Below, piece after piece: positions 1 through 7,474 of a stretch of DNA of 64,000 nucleotides. The stretch lies in the NCBI RefSeq assembly GCF_014191605.1, contig NZ_JACHWU010000001.1:434001-498000 (forward strand). The letters are read 5' to 3'. Source of the stretch: Prauserella isguenensis (GTDB lineage: Bacteria > Actinomycetota > Actinomycetes > Mycobacteriales > Pseudonocardiaceae). Position 1 is the stretch's first letter, and each line of letters starts with the position of its first letter. Under the pieces are notes generated by a model, which did not search any database, was not told the DNA's origin, and was given only the letters and a program-made list of their open reading frames with translations. Made by a program: the position numbers and the translations under genes.

Positions 1-1132
1 CCTCGCGGGCGATGTGCCCGGTCAACGCGGTCACCAGCGGCGCGACCTGTGAATCCTCGGCGCCGAGCATGAACACCGTGCCGCGGCTGTCCAACAACTC
101 CGCCACGTCGAACGAACCCTCGGCCGCAGCGGCCGACGCCGTCGCGTCGGTCAGCCACCCGAGCGCGGGCATGATCGTCGAACAGATCGACGACCGGGTG
201 CGTTCGTTGGTCCCGAGGAACTGCAACGCGTCCTGCTCGAATGCCGGCTCGGGCGAGCGACGCAGGAACCGCTGTACCTCCGTGCCTGCGTTGTCGGGGT
301 CGGCCACCCACGCGAGCACATCGCGCATCGAGCCCTCACCCAGCGCGGCGGCGTGCATCAGCGAGGCCAACACCCGGCGGGCCTGGGACTGCCAGAACTC
401 CATGTCCCCACCGCCGACCGAGGTCGCAGCCCCCGACAACAGGTCCGCCGCACGCACGGTGGCCGTCTTCGGCTCCTCGCAACCCGACAGCGGGTCGAAC
501 GTCACCGACGACTCCATGCCGCCCAGCCCGGACGGGTTGAACACCCTCACCGGTCCCGTCCGGGCACGGCACGCGCCGGTCAGCTCCACCAGGTCGGTCC
601 GCGTGCTGGTGGCGATCACCGCACCGGGCGCGTCGAGAATGCGGCCGGCCAACTCGCCGGTCTTACCCGTGCGCGGCCCGCCCAGACGCAGCGTCACGTC
701 CTCGATCGGCGACCACACACGCAGCGGGCCCACCCGCGCCAACGGCGTCGCCAGCTCGGTGATCGGCACCGTCCAGCGGCGCCACCACGACATCTGCCGC
801 AGGTGTGGCCGCAGCACCGCGGCCTTGCGACGCACCGCGAACCACGACGCCGTGCGCAGGATCGTCCACGGCGAGGCCACCCCGTCGTTGCGCTTCGACC
901 GACGCGACCACCGCGACACCGTGCCGACCGTGCCCGTCCGACGACGCGCCACCAGCACGACCACCGTCACCAGCGGCAACGCCCCGGCGATCATCAGCCA
1001 CGGCCAGAACTCCTGCCCCGGCGTCTCGGCCGGCATCCGCGACATCAGCCAACCCAGGCCGAACAACACCACACCGCCGGCAACCACTCGACGCGTGAAC
1101 TTCGCGCGACTCTTCCTCGTACCCAGGCTCAT
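1..1132 (-). CDS. Coupling-protein-like conjugation ATPase (TraG/VirD4/FtsK-type), 3' end outside window
   Basis: This frame is open from an ATG at 1132 to the window edge, so about 377 residues of the N-terminal part are visible and the C terminus is missing. Two hydrophobic segments near residues 16-30 and 44-61 suggest a membrane anchor. A Walker A motif, GGPRTGKTG, follows at about residues 151-159, and the later FNPSGLGG and GTVFMLGAEDSQ stretches are typical of VirD4/TraG-like coupling ATPases. Such proteins feed DNA to a conjugation channel at the inner membrane. Its start overlaps the stop of the excisionase-like gene by four bases (ATGA), so the two are probably translationally coupled. 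Position inside an element with integrase and xis supports a transfer role. The exact family (TraG versus FtsK/TraB-like translocase) cannot be fixed without the C terminus. Confidence 0.72.
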   Translation of the reverse strand, partial: MSLGTRKSRAKFTRRVVAGGVVLFGLGWLMSRMPAETPGQEFWPWLMIAGALPLVTVVVLVARRRTGTVGTVSRWSRRSKRNDGVASPWTILRTASWFAVRRKAAVLRPHLRQMSWWRRWTVPITELATPLARVGPLRVWSPIEDVTLRLGGPRTGKTGELAGRILDAPGAVIATSTRTDLVELTGACRARTGPVRVFNPSGLGGMESSVTFDPLSGCEEPKTATVRAADLLSGAATSVGGGDMEFWQSQARRVLASLMHAAALGEGSMRDVLAWVADPDNAGTEVQRFLRRSPEPAFEQDALQFLGTNERTRSSICSTIMPALGWLTDATASAAAAEGSFDVAELLDSRGTVFMLGAEDSQVAPLVTALTGHIARE

Positions 1133-1407
1133 GCCACACCCCCGGACAGCGCGGCTCGTGCGGCCCATTCGGCGACGTCGACGCAGCGGCCTGCTGCGAT
1201 CACCTCGTCGACCAGGCGCTCGACCACCTGGCGCGGCACGACGTAACGTCCGCCGATCTTGACGGCCGGAAACCGGCCGCTGCGGAGATGCCGGTAGAGC
1301 GTCGACTGATCCATACGCAGCAGATCAGCGGTCTCCGCGACGTTGTAGAAGGCGAGGCGCGGCCTGTCGGCCCCTGCTCCCCCTGCCGGATTGCTTGCCT
1401 GTTCCAC
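1129..1407 (-). CDS. Excisionase-like helix-turn-helix protein
   Basis: A 92-residue protein with one winged HTH of the MerR/excisionase type (HTH_17). The core, about residues 20-66, contains the pattern NVAETADLLRMDQSTLYRHL followed by KIGGRYVVPR, which is the usual recognition helix plus wing of this family. Members act as recombination directionality factors or small repressors of integrative elements. It is the first gene of a minus-strand unit, overlaps the coupling ATPase by four bases, and faces the HTH/PP2C pair across a 129-bp divergent promoter with repeated GTTTAGG-type sites. It is either the excisionase for the integrase at 3179-4567 or a local repressor. The sequence does not separate these. 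Confidence 0.75.
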   Translation of the reverse strand: MEQASNPAGGAGADRPRLAFYNVAETADLLRMDQSTLYRHLRSGRFPAVKIGGRYVVPRQVVERLVDEVIAAGRCVDVAEWAARAALSGGVA

Positions 1408-1422
1408 GGTCTCCTCCAGTCG

Positions 1423-1529
1423 GTTTAGGCCCCTAAACTCACCATCCGCACTTTTGGCATCAGTGGTGTTTAGGGGGGATAAACTGCACTGTAGGGCCCC
1501 ATCGCGAAGCCCGTCAAGCCCCTCTAAAC
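1423..1529. promoter_or_regulatory. Divergent promoter with repeated GTTTAGG/TAAAC operators
   Basis: Between the excisionase-like gene and the HTH gene lie GTTTAGGCCCCTAAAC (1423-1438, 7-bp inverted arms around 2 bp), GTTTAGGGGGGATAAAC (1468-1484, same outer arms) and a half site, CCTCTAAAC, at 1521-1529. The last overlaps a possible -10 hexamer, TAAACT (1525-1530), only 6 bp before the ATG at 1537, which fits a leaderless transcript. Three related sites suggest cooperative binding by a regulator of the element. Which protein binds is not known. Confidence 0.55.
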
Positions 1530-1536
1530 TCTGGGC

Positions 1537-2370
1537 ATGGCGGACTTGGACGACTTCGACTCAGTCCGGGCAGATGACGACCCGGTGCGCAGGGCGCGGC
1601 GGGCGACCGCGCTGATGACGCACTACCAGCAGCGGGCCACCGAACTGGCCCGCCTACGCAAGGCAGCGATCGAGGAAGCGCACCGCGACAAGGACCTGAG
1701 CTACACCGAGATCGCCACAGCGCTGGGTATCTCCAAGGGCCGGATCACGCAGATCAGAGGCTCGGCCCCTGGCCCCGAGCGCGCCTTCTTCGGCGTCGGC
1801 CCGGTCACGGTCGGCGTCCCTCTCCGCCGCGGCGAAGACCACCGCATGCGCACCTACATCGATGCCTCCGACGCGCAGGCGCAAGAGCAAGCGGAAACGC
1901 TCCTCGGGAGCTTCTCGCTCGCCAGCGAACGCCTCTCGATCGAACCGGACCGGCAAGACCTTCCGGACGGCGACGCCGTCATCATCTGCGGCCCGCGCTC
2001 GGCGCCCGTGGCTCTCCTGCTGCTGGAAGAAGACACCGAACTCGGCTTCGCGAAGCCCGATGGCAAGTGGCGCATCGAGGACCACGTCACGAACGAGCAC
2101 TACTACTCGCCACGTCTCGACGATCCGTCGACGCGGGCGGAATTCGGCTACTTCGCCCGCCACAAGCACGACGGGCGCGTGATCACCCACATCGCCGGCA
2201 TCACCGCCGTTGGCTCCAGTGGTGTCCTGCACTACCTCACCGAGAACATCGCCCAGCTGTTCAAGGACGCTGGCGATACCTCGTTCAGCGGGATCGTTCG
2301 CTGCACGTTCGGCGAGGACGAGACGACGATCACCGGCAGTGAACTTGTGGCCGGCCCTTACGGTTGGTGA
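1537..2370 (+). CDS. Sigma-factor-like HTH protein with uncharacterised C-terminal domain
   Basis: A 277-residue protein. Residues about 15-75 are helical and contain an HTH of the sigma-70 region 4 type (YTEIATALGISKGRITQIRG). A linker leads to a domain of about 150 residues with conserved-looking blocks VIICGPRSAP, HYYSPRLDD, GYFARHK and HIAGITAVGSSGVLHYL. These blocks resemble, from memory, a C-terminal module recurring in actinobacterial HTH proteins of mobile elements. I know of no assigned biochemistry for it. The GPxS and AGI-x-A-x-GS patterns suggest a Rossmann-like nucleotide or ligand pocket, which is inference. It starts six bases after a possible -10 box, without an SD. The next gene, a PP2C phosphatase, begins four bases after its stop, so the two form one unit. 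Confidence 0.7.
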   Translation: MADLDDFDSVRADDDPVRRARRATALMTHYQQRATELARLRKAAIEEAHRDKDLSYTEIATALGISKGRITQIRGSAPGPERAFFGVGPVTVGVPLRRGEDHRMRTYIDASDAQAQEQAETLLGSFSLASERLSIEPDRQDLPDGDAVIICGPRSAPVALLLLEEDTELGFAKPDGKWRIEDHVTNEHYYSPRLDDPSTRAEFGYFARHKHDGRVITHIAGITAVGSSGVLHYLTENIAQLFKDAGDTSFSGIVRCTFGEDETTITGSELVAGPYGW

Positions 2371-2374
2371 CCGA

Positions 2375-3184
2375 ATGCGTATCCACACCGCTCAGCTTCC
2401 GGACGCCGCTCGAAGCCAGGACCGGGTCTTCACGACAGACCGAGCCGTCGCCGTTCTCGACGGGGCCAGCCCGTTCGCTCCGGTCGACGTGTCCACCGGG
2501 GCATACGTCGACGCGCTCGGAAATGGCATCAGCGATCAGCTACGCGCGTCCCCTGACATCGCTGTAGCCGACGCCGTGGCTCACGCTATAGCGGCTGCCG
2601 CCGATGAACTCGGCATCGAGGGAGACGCGTCTCCCTCGAGCACCGTCACCGTGTTGCGCCACGCCGACGACAGGATCGATCTCTATGTCCTGGGCGACAG
2701 CACGATCTACTACGGCGACGACCACGCCTGCCACGAGCTCGCCGACCACCGACTCGACGAGCTCCACCTTCCGGAAAGGGCCGAATACCGTCGCCGCCTC
2801 GCTCATGGCCACGGCTACGACGACACACACCGCGAACTGCTCGCGGACCTACAACGTGAACAACGGAAGCACCGGAACATCGAAGGTGGCTACTGGATCG
2901 CGGAAGCCGATCCCAGCGCCGCTCACCATGCGTTCGAGCGCAGTGTTCCAGCCGGCGACATCACGTGGGCGGTACTCGCGACCGATGGTGCATACGAACC
3001 CTTGACCCACCTGGGCCTCGACGACTGGCGCAAGGTGTCCCGAATGGACGATGCGAGCATCGCAAGCCTGCTGCAGCGCTGCGAAACCTGGCTCAAGCAG
3101 TCCGACCCCGAGGGCGCGACGCTTCCACGCTCGAAAGTCGCCGACGACATGACGATCGCTGCCGTCGACCTCCGCTCGCTATGA
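2375..3184 (+). CDS. PP2C-family protein phosphatase
   Basis: The ATG at 2375 gives 269 residues, a usual size for a lone PP2C domain. The metal-dependent Ser/Thr phosphatase motifs are present in order: QDR near residue 15, AVLDGAS, LGDSTIYY, LATDGAYE, and the C-terminal DDMTIAAVD. The aspartates that hold the two metal ions appear intact, so it should be active. No transmembrane segment or sensor domain is visible. It follows the HTH gene by four bases and overlaps the integrase tail to tail by six bases. The likely role is dephosphorylating a regulator of the element or of the host, with the HTH partner as the first candidate. No kinase gene is seen in this part of the element. Confidence 0.85.
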   Translation: MRIHTAQLPDAARSQDRVFTTDRAVAVLDGASPFAPVDVSTGAYVDALGNGISDQLRASPDIAVADAVAHAIAAAADELGIEGDASPSSTVTVLRHADDRIDLYVLGDSTIYYGDDHACHELADHRLDELHLPERAEYRRRLAHGHGYDDTHRELLADLQREQRKHRNIEGGYWIAEADPSAAHHAFERSVPAGDITWAVLATDGAYEPLTHLGLDDWRKVSRMDDASIASLLQRCETWLKQSDPEGATLPRSKVADDMTIAAVDLRSL

Positions 3185-4567
3185 ACCGGGCCGGTTGAGC
3201 TTCGGCATACGTCCCGCCAGCTTTGTCGCCGCTTCCTTGTCCGCCGCTCCGACCCATGCGGCGTAATGCCGCAACGTGGTGGTGCCGTCGCCGTGGCCAA
3301 GACGCCCGGCCACGGTGCGCAGGTCCACACCGGCGGTCAGTAGTTCCGTCGCGGAGTAGTGCCGCAGTTCCTTGAGCTTCGTCGCCATTCCCAACGACTC
3401 GACGAGCTTCGCGTATCGCCGCGTGAGCGCGCTCGGGTCACGCGGGCGGCTCAGGTCCGGCTTCGCCGAGAACAGCCACGTCGTCGCCTCGAGTTCCAGG
3501 CCGAGGCTCTGCAGCTGCTCTTCGCAGCTCCCCCGGTACTGCCGGAGCAGGGTCACGGTGTCGTCGTCGATCGACACGCGCCGGGCCTGATGGGTCTTCG
3601 TGTCCTTGACGATCATGCCGTCCGGCCCGCGCACGTAGTTCTCGTCGAGTAGCACGACGCCGGCGTCGCAGTCGACATCACGCCACTGCAGCGCCACGAT
3701 CTCGCCGCGACGCGCCCCGGTCACGGCTGACAACCAGACGTACGTCCCCCACCATTCGTCGGCGTTGAACGCGGCCTCGACGATGCGTGCCATGTCCGCA
3801 GAGGAAGGCGGCTGCGGCTGCGGGCGCCGCTTGGCCGGCAACTTCACGGCCGGCGCAGGGTTGTACGCGATCCATCCCCACCGCATCGCCGCCGACAGGG
3901 CACTACTGATGATGGCGTGGACCTGTCGCACGCTCGAGGCCGAATAGGGCGTGCAGACGTGGGGCTGGCACTCGACGACCGTGCAGCCCATCGCCTCGCA
4001 ATCGTGCGGCGGGTAGCCGGCCGCTGGACGGCGACCCGGAGGGCGCCGGTGCTGCACCTCCCGACATTCGTGCGGCCCCTCGACACGATGCTCGATGAAC
4101 GGCTTACCGCTGCACCGCGCACTGCACCGTCGCAAGTCGGCGTAGAAGCGCTCCAGTCGCTCCGAGGCGTCGCGCACCAACAGAATCAGCGGCACTTCCC
4201 CCAGCTCCGGCCGGATATAGCGCTCGATCGCCGACTCGTAGTTCATCCGCGTAGTGGCGTCGACCTCGTGCTGCGCCAGCCACCTGTCGAGCAACGCGCC
4301 GAATGTCGACTTCGTCCGCGCGACCTTCAGCTCATCCGCCTCGTTCTGCAGACGGGTCAGAACCTTCTCGGCTTCCTTGCGTGCTGCTCGCTCGGACCGT
4401 TCGTTGCCGGGCTTCTCGATCGAGACCGACTCGACGAGCACGATGCGTTCGCCAGTGGACGGGTCTTTCCCGGCGGAGACACGGACCTGAAGCGCGTTCC
4501 CGAGGCGGCGGATACTGCCACGCTTGCGGCCCTCGGCCACACCGTTCGAACTCCCCATGGACGGCAC
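3179..4567 (-). CDS. int: Tyrosine site-specific integrase
   Basis: A 462-residue phage/AICE-type integrase. An N-terminal Arm/SAM-like region (about 60-130) is followed by a core-binding segment interrupted by a cysteine/histidine-rich insertion (about 145-215, with seven Cys). The catalytic domain has TGARRGEI (box I Arg), a box II that reads KELRHYSAT with Lys where His is more usual, GRLGH, and the nucleophile Tyr in RHYAAW. It would catalyse integration and, with the excisionase, excision. The gene lies 109 bp from the 3' end of tRNA-Arg(ACG) and reads away from it, the classic layout for a tRNA-targeting element. The ATG at 4567 gives four extra residues over a second ATG at 4558. Confidence 0.93.
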   Translation of the reverse strand: MPSMGSSNGVAEGRKRGSIRRLGNALQVRVSAGKDPSTGERIVLVESVSIEKPGNERSERAARKEAEKVLTRLQNEADELKVARTKSTFGALLDRWLAQHEVDATTRMNYESAIERYIRPELGEVPLILLVRDASERLERFYADLRRCSARCSGKPFIEHRVEGPHECREVQHRRPPGRRPAAGYPPHDCEAMGCTVVECQPHVCTPYSASSVRQVHAIISSALSAAMRWGWIAYNPAPAVKLPAKRRPQPQPPSSADMARIVEAAFNADEWWGTYVWLSAVTGARRGEIVALQWRDVDCDAGVVLLDENYVRGPDGMIVKDTKTHQARRVSIDDDTVTLLRQYRGSCEEQLQSLGLELEATTWLFSAKPDLSRPRDPSALTRRYAKLVESLGMATKLKELRHYSATELLTAGVDLRTVAGRLGHGDGTTTLRHYAAWVGAADKEAATKLAGRMPKLNRPGS

Positions 4568-4638
4568 GTTAGCAACGCTCGTGGATGGGGGCGTGGATGA
4601 AGATCAACACCGCTGGCGACTCAACCGACCCCAGACAG

Positions 4639-4670
4639 CAAGAAACCCCCTGCGTACAGGGGGTTTCTTG
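4639..4670. terminator. Hairpin terminator downstream of tRNA-Arg
   Basis: A perfect 14-bp inverted repeat (arms 4639-4652 and 4657-4670, loop CGTA, arms ending in AAACCCCCTG/CAGGGGGTTT) sits six bases beyond the 3' end of tRNA-Arg on the minus strand. It probably ends tRNA transcription and insulates the element's integrase. Confidence 0.75.
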
Positions 4671-4675
4671 TGGTG

Positions 4676-4748
4676 CGCGCCTGTAGGGATTCGAACCCCA
4701 AACCTTCTGATCCGTAGTCAGATGCTCTATCCGTTGAGCTACAGGCGC
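4676..4748 (-). tRNA. tRNA-Arg (ACG anticodon), probable attachment site
   Basis: A 73-nt tRNA on the minus strand, with acceptor arms GCGCCTG/CAGGCGC, D-arm, anticodon loop CTACGGA reading ACG, and T-arm GGTTCGAATCC. CCA is not encoded. A34 would be read as inosine for CGU/CGC/CGA. The adjacent integrase and the element on its 3' side indicate that the 3' half of this gene is the att core. The second att copy should lie to the left of the window. Confidence 0.95.
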
Positions 4749-4810
4749 ATCATGTTCAATTGTACCCGACGGCTGGCCGGGTCCGACGCCCGGGCGGACC
4801 CGAGTGTCAG

Positions 4811-4900
4811 CGGAGGCTGCGGGATTTGAACCCGCGAGGGAGGGTTACTCCCAACCGCATTAGCAGTGCGGCGCCATAGACCGGACTAGGCGAAGCCTCC
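4811..4900 (-). tRNA. tRNA-Ser (GCU anticodon)
   Basis: A 90-nt class II tRNA on the minus strand. The acceptor stem is GGAGGCT/AGCCTCC, the anticodon loop CTGCTAA reads GCU (Ser AGC/AGU), the variable arm is long, and the T-loop is GGTTCAAATCC. It lies 62 bp upstream of tRNA-Arg on the same strand, and the two may be cotranscribed. Confidence 0.95.
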
Positions 4901-5394
4901 CGGGTCGGTCGCGACCACTGCCGTCATAGTTTACGCATGCCCCGCACCTGGCTTCCAGCCACCCCCCTTTCGCGTGTACGACCACACCGCAGTGGCTGTG
5001 ACCTGCCCGATCACGGGCTGCGTGGATCAGCTCACGGGTGAGACGCAGGCGGGCCACCGGCCCCCATCCGCTCGGCCCGCATCGCCACGGCTGCCGCGTG
5101 GCTGCAGCGAGGGCATGGTCCCGGGCCACCGCTCCGTCGGACGCCGTGAGGTCCCGGCCGTGGCCCGGCGCGCCCTCGCAGGCCGCCCGGTTGACGGGCA
5201 CAACGCAGGACATACGGGTCCGAGTGCAGGACACCCGGTGCTGTGCGCGAAACACACGCGGTGACGAGGGCCGCACCCGGAGGCACAACCCACGCTCCCG
5301 AATGCGCAACACGTGCCCCGGAATGCGCAACATGGGCCCCGGAATACGCAACACGGGCCCCCGGGAGCGCAACACGGGAGCTGCAACACGCGGG
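4901..5394. repeat. Gene-free spacer with degenerate 21-bp tandem repeat
   Basis: About 490 bp between tRNA-Ser and the aacS stop. The part from 5300 to 5362 is three 21-bp units of the form GAATGCGCAACACGKGCCCCG. Shorter degenerate copies (GCGCAACACGG, CTGCAACACGCGGG) follow up to 5394, and looser relatives precede 5300. No convincing gene is seen on either strand. Apparent ORFs here are shadows or repeat translations. Confidence 0.65.
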
Positions 5395-7464
5395 TCAGGG
5401 GCGGGCGGCGTACTCCACGAAGGCGGTCAGTGCGTCCGGGTTGGCGAGGGCGTCGCGGGACACGGCGCGGTCCGGGTCGGCTCCGGACAGGATCTTCTTG
5501 ACCGGCACCTCGCACTTCTTGCCGTTCAGCGTCCGGGGGACGGCGTCGACGACCACGAAACGGTCGGGCACGTGCCTCGGCGACAGCGCGGCACGCAGCT
5601 GTTTCCGCAGGTCCGGCTCCAGGTCCTCCAGCGCGACGCCCTCGGCGAGCACGAGGAAGCACACGAGCTCCCCCTCCTCGCCCGCCGCCGAGGTGTCGAT
5701 CACCAGCGAGTCGAGCACGGCGTCGTAACCCTCGACGACCCGGTAGAACTCCGCGGTGCCCATCCGCACGCCGCCGCGGTTGAGCGTCGAGTCGCTGCGG
5801 CCGTAGATGATCGCCGAGCCACGCTTGGTGATCTTGATCCAGTCGCCGTGCCGCCACACGCCCGGGAAATCCTCGAAGTACGCCTCGCGCAGCCTGCTGC
5901 CGTCGGGGTCGTTCCAGAACATCACCGGCATCGACGGCATCGGCTTGGTGACGACCAGCTCGCCCACCTCGTCGACGACCGCGCGCCCACTGTCGTCGTA
6001 GGCCTGCACCGCCGCGCCGAGGCTCCGGCACGACAGCTCCCCCAGCCACACCGGCACGTCCGGGGCCGAACCGACGAACGCCGTGCACAGGTCCGTGCCA
6101 CCGGACACCGAACAGATCTGCACCTCCGGCCCGATCGCATCGGCGATCCACCGGAAGCCCTCCTCCGACAGCGGCGCCCCCGTCGAGCCGATCGCCCGCA
6201 GCGACGACAGGTCCACGTCCTCGGCCGGTTTGAGGTGCGCCTTGAGGCAACTCTGCACGAACGGCGCCGACGTGCCGAACACCGTCACGCCGTGCCGGGC
6301 CGACAACCGCCACAGCGCGCCCAGATCGGGATAGCCGGGACTGCCGTCGTACAGCACGACCGTCGAGCCGACGAGCAGGCCGGAGATCAGGAAGTTCCAC
6401 ATCATCCAACCGGTCGTGGTGAACCAGAAGAACCGTTCGCCCGGACCCAGATCCTGCTGCAGGGCAAGGGCTTTCAGGTGCTCGACCGTGATGCCGCCGT
6501 GGCCCTGCACGATTCCCTTGGGCAGGCCGGTGGTGCCCGACGAGTACAGGATCCACAGCGGGTGGTCGAACTCGACGGCGTCGAACGCGAGCTCGGCACC
6601 CTCGTGCGCGGCCAGGAGGTCGTCCCAGCCGCGGGCCGCGGGCATCGTGCCGCCGCCCTCGTAGTCGACGAGGACCGTCGTGCCCAGGCCCGGTAGCTGC
6701 CCGACGAGTTCGTCGACCGTCGGGCGGATGTCGAACGACCGTCCGTTGTAGCGGTACCCGTTGACCGCGATCAGCACCTTCGGCTCGATCTGCGTGAACC
6801 GGTCCGCGACCGCGCGCACCCCGAAGTCGGGCGAACACGACGACCAGATCGCTCCGAGGCTGGCCGTGGCCAGGAACGCCACGAGCGTCTCCGGGCAGTT
6901 CGGCGCCAGGGCCACCACACGGTCGCCCTTGCCGACGCCCAGCTCCTTCAGGCCCGCGCGCGCCGCCGCCACCTGGCCGCGCAGCTCGCCGAACGTCAGC
7001 TGCCGCTCGAGGCCGTCCTCCCGCGCGAAGACCACCGCGACGTCGTCGTCGGCCTTCGCCGCGCCCGCGACGCCGCCGGTCAACGCGTGCTCGGCGTAGT
7101 TCAGCGTGCCGCCCGCGAACCACGTCGCGCCCGGCATCTCGAGTCCCGAGAGAACCCGGCCGGGCTCGGCGTGCCAGATCACGCCCAGGTACTCGGCCAC
7201 AGCCGACCAGAAGTCGCCGAGGGACGCCGTGGAGAACTCGTGCAGCTGCGCGTAGTCCTTCGTCGTCACACCGCGCTCCTCGGCCAGCCAGCGGCGGAAG
7301 TCGGCCACGCGTGTGCGCTCGACCTGCTCCGGCGTCGGCGTCCACAGCACCTCGGGAGCGCCGCTCCCGGTCGTCGCCGTGTCCGCTGCGGTGGTCGCGG
7401 AGTCCGGTGTGTTCGTACCTGCTGCGGTGCCCGTGCTCGTGGCGTCGCTGCCCTGCGTGTTCAT
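5395..7464 (-). CDS. aacS: Acetoacetyl-CoA synthetase
   Basis: A 689-residue ANL-superfamily (acyl-CoA synthetase) enzyme that converts acetoacetate, ATP and CoA to acetoacetyl-CoA. The first 40 or so residues are Thr/Ala/Ser rich and not part of the fold. A family-typical N-terminal domain follows, with TWFAGGTLNYAEHAL. The AMP-binding core includes YSSGTTGLPKGIVQGHGG (P-loop-like A3 motif), and the C-terminal cap has YGRSDSTLNRGGVRMG and the catalytic Lys in RTLNGKKCEVPVK. Length fits AacS (about 650) plus the N-terminal extension. The ATG at 7464 has AAGG eight bases upstream. It would let the cell use ketone bodies or recycle PHB-derived acetoacetate. No obvious pathway partner is adjacent; the ESX genes upstream run in the same direction only 10 bp away. 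Confidence 0.9.
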   Translation of the reverse strand: MNTQGSDATSTGTAAGTNTPDSATTAADTATTGSGAPEVLWTPTPEQVERTRVADFRRWLAEERGVTTKDYAQLHEFSTASLGDFWSAVAEYLGVIWHAEPGRVLSGLEMPGATWFAGGTLNYAEHALTGGVAGAAKADDDVAVVFAREDGLERQLTFGELRGQVAAARAGLKELGVGKGDRVVALAPNCPETLVAFLATASLGAIWSSCSPDFGVRAVADRFTQIEPKVLIAVNGYRYNGRSFDIRPTVDELVGQLPGLGTTVLVDYEGGGTMPAARGWDDLLAAHEGAELAFDAVEFDHPLWILYSSGTTGLPKGIVQGHGGITVEHLKALALQQDLGPGERFFWFTTTGWMMWNFLISGLLVGSTVVLYDGSPGYPDLGALWRLSARHGVTVFGTSAPFVQSCLKAHLKPAEDVDLSSLRAIGSTGAPLSEEGFRWIADAIGPEVQICSVSGGTDLCTAFVGSAPDVPVWLGELSCRSLGAAVQAYDDSGRAVVDEVGELVVTKPMPSMPVMFWNDPDGSRLREAYFEDFPGVWRHGDWIKITKRGSAIIYGRSDSTLNRGGVRMGTAEFYRVVEGYDAVLDSLVIDTSAAGEEGELVCFLVLAEGVALEDLEPDLRKQLRAALSPRHVPDRFVVVDAVPRTLNGKKCEVPVKKILSGADPDRAVSRDALANPDALTAFVEYAARP

Positions 7465-7474
7465 GCCCGCGACC

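Noticed and set aside
12-1262. Long plus-strand ORF of 416 residues opposite the coupling ATPase
   Set aside because: It has Arg/Thr/Ala/Ser-rich shadow composition and no motif. The minus strand carries a Walker A ATPase through the same region.
4901-5394. Repeats as a possible CRISPR array
   Set aside because: Units are contiguous and degenerate without unique spacers, and there is no cas gene in the window.
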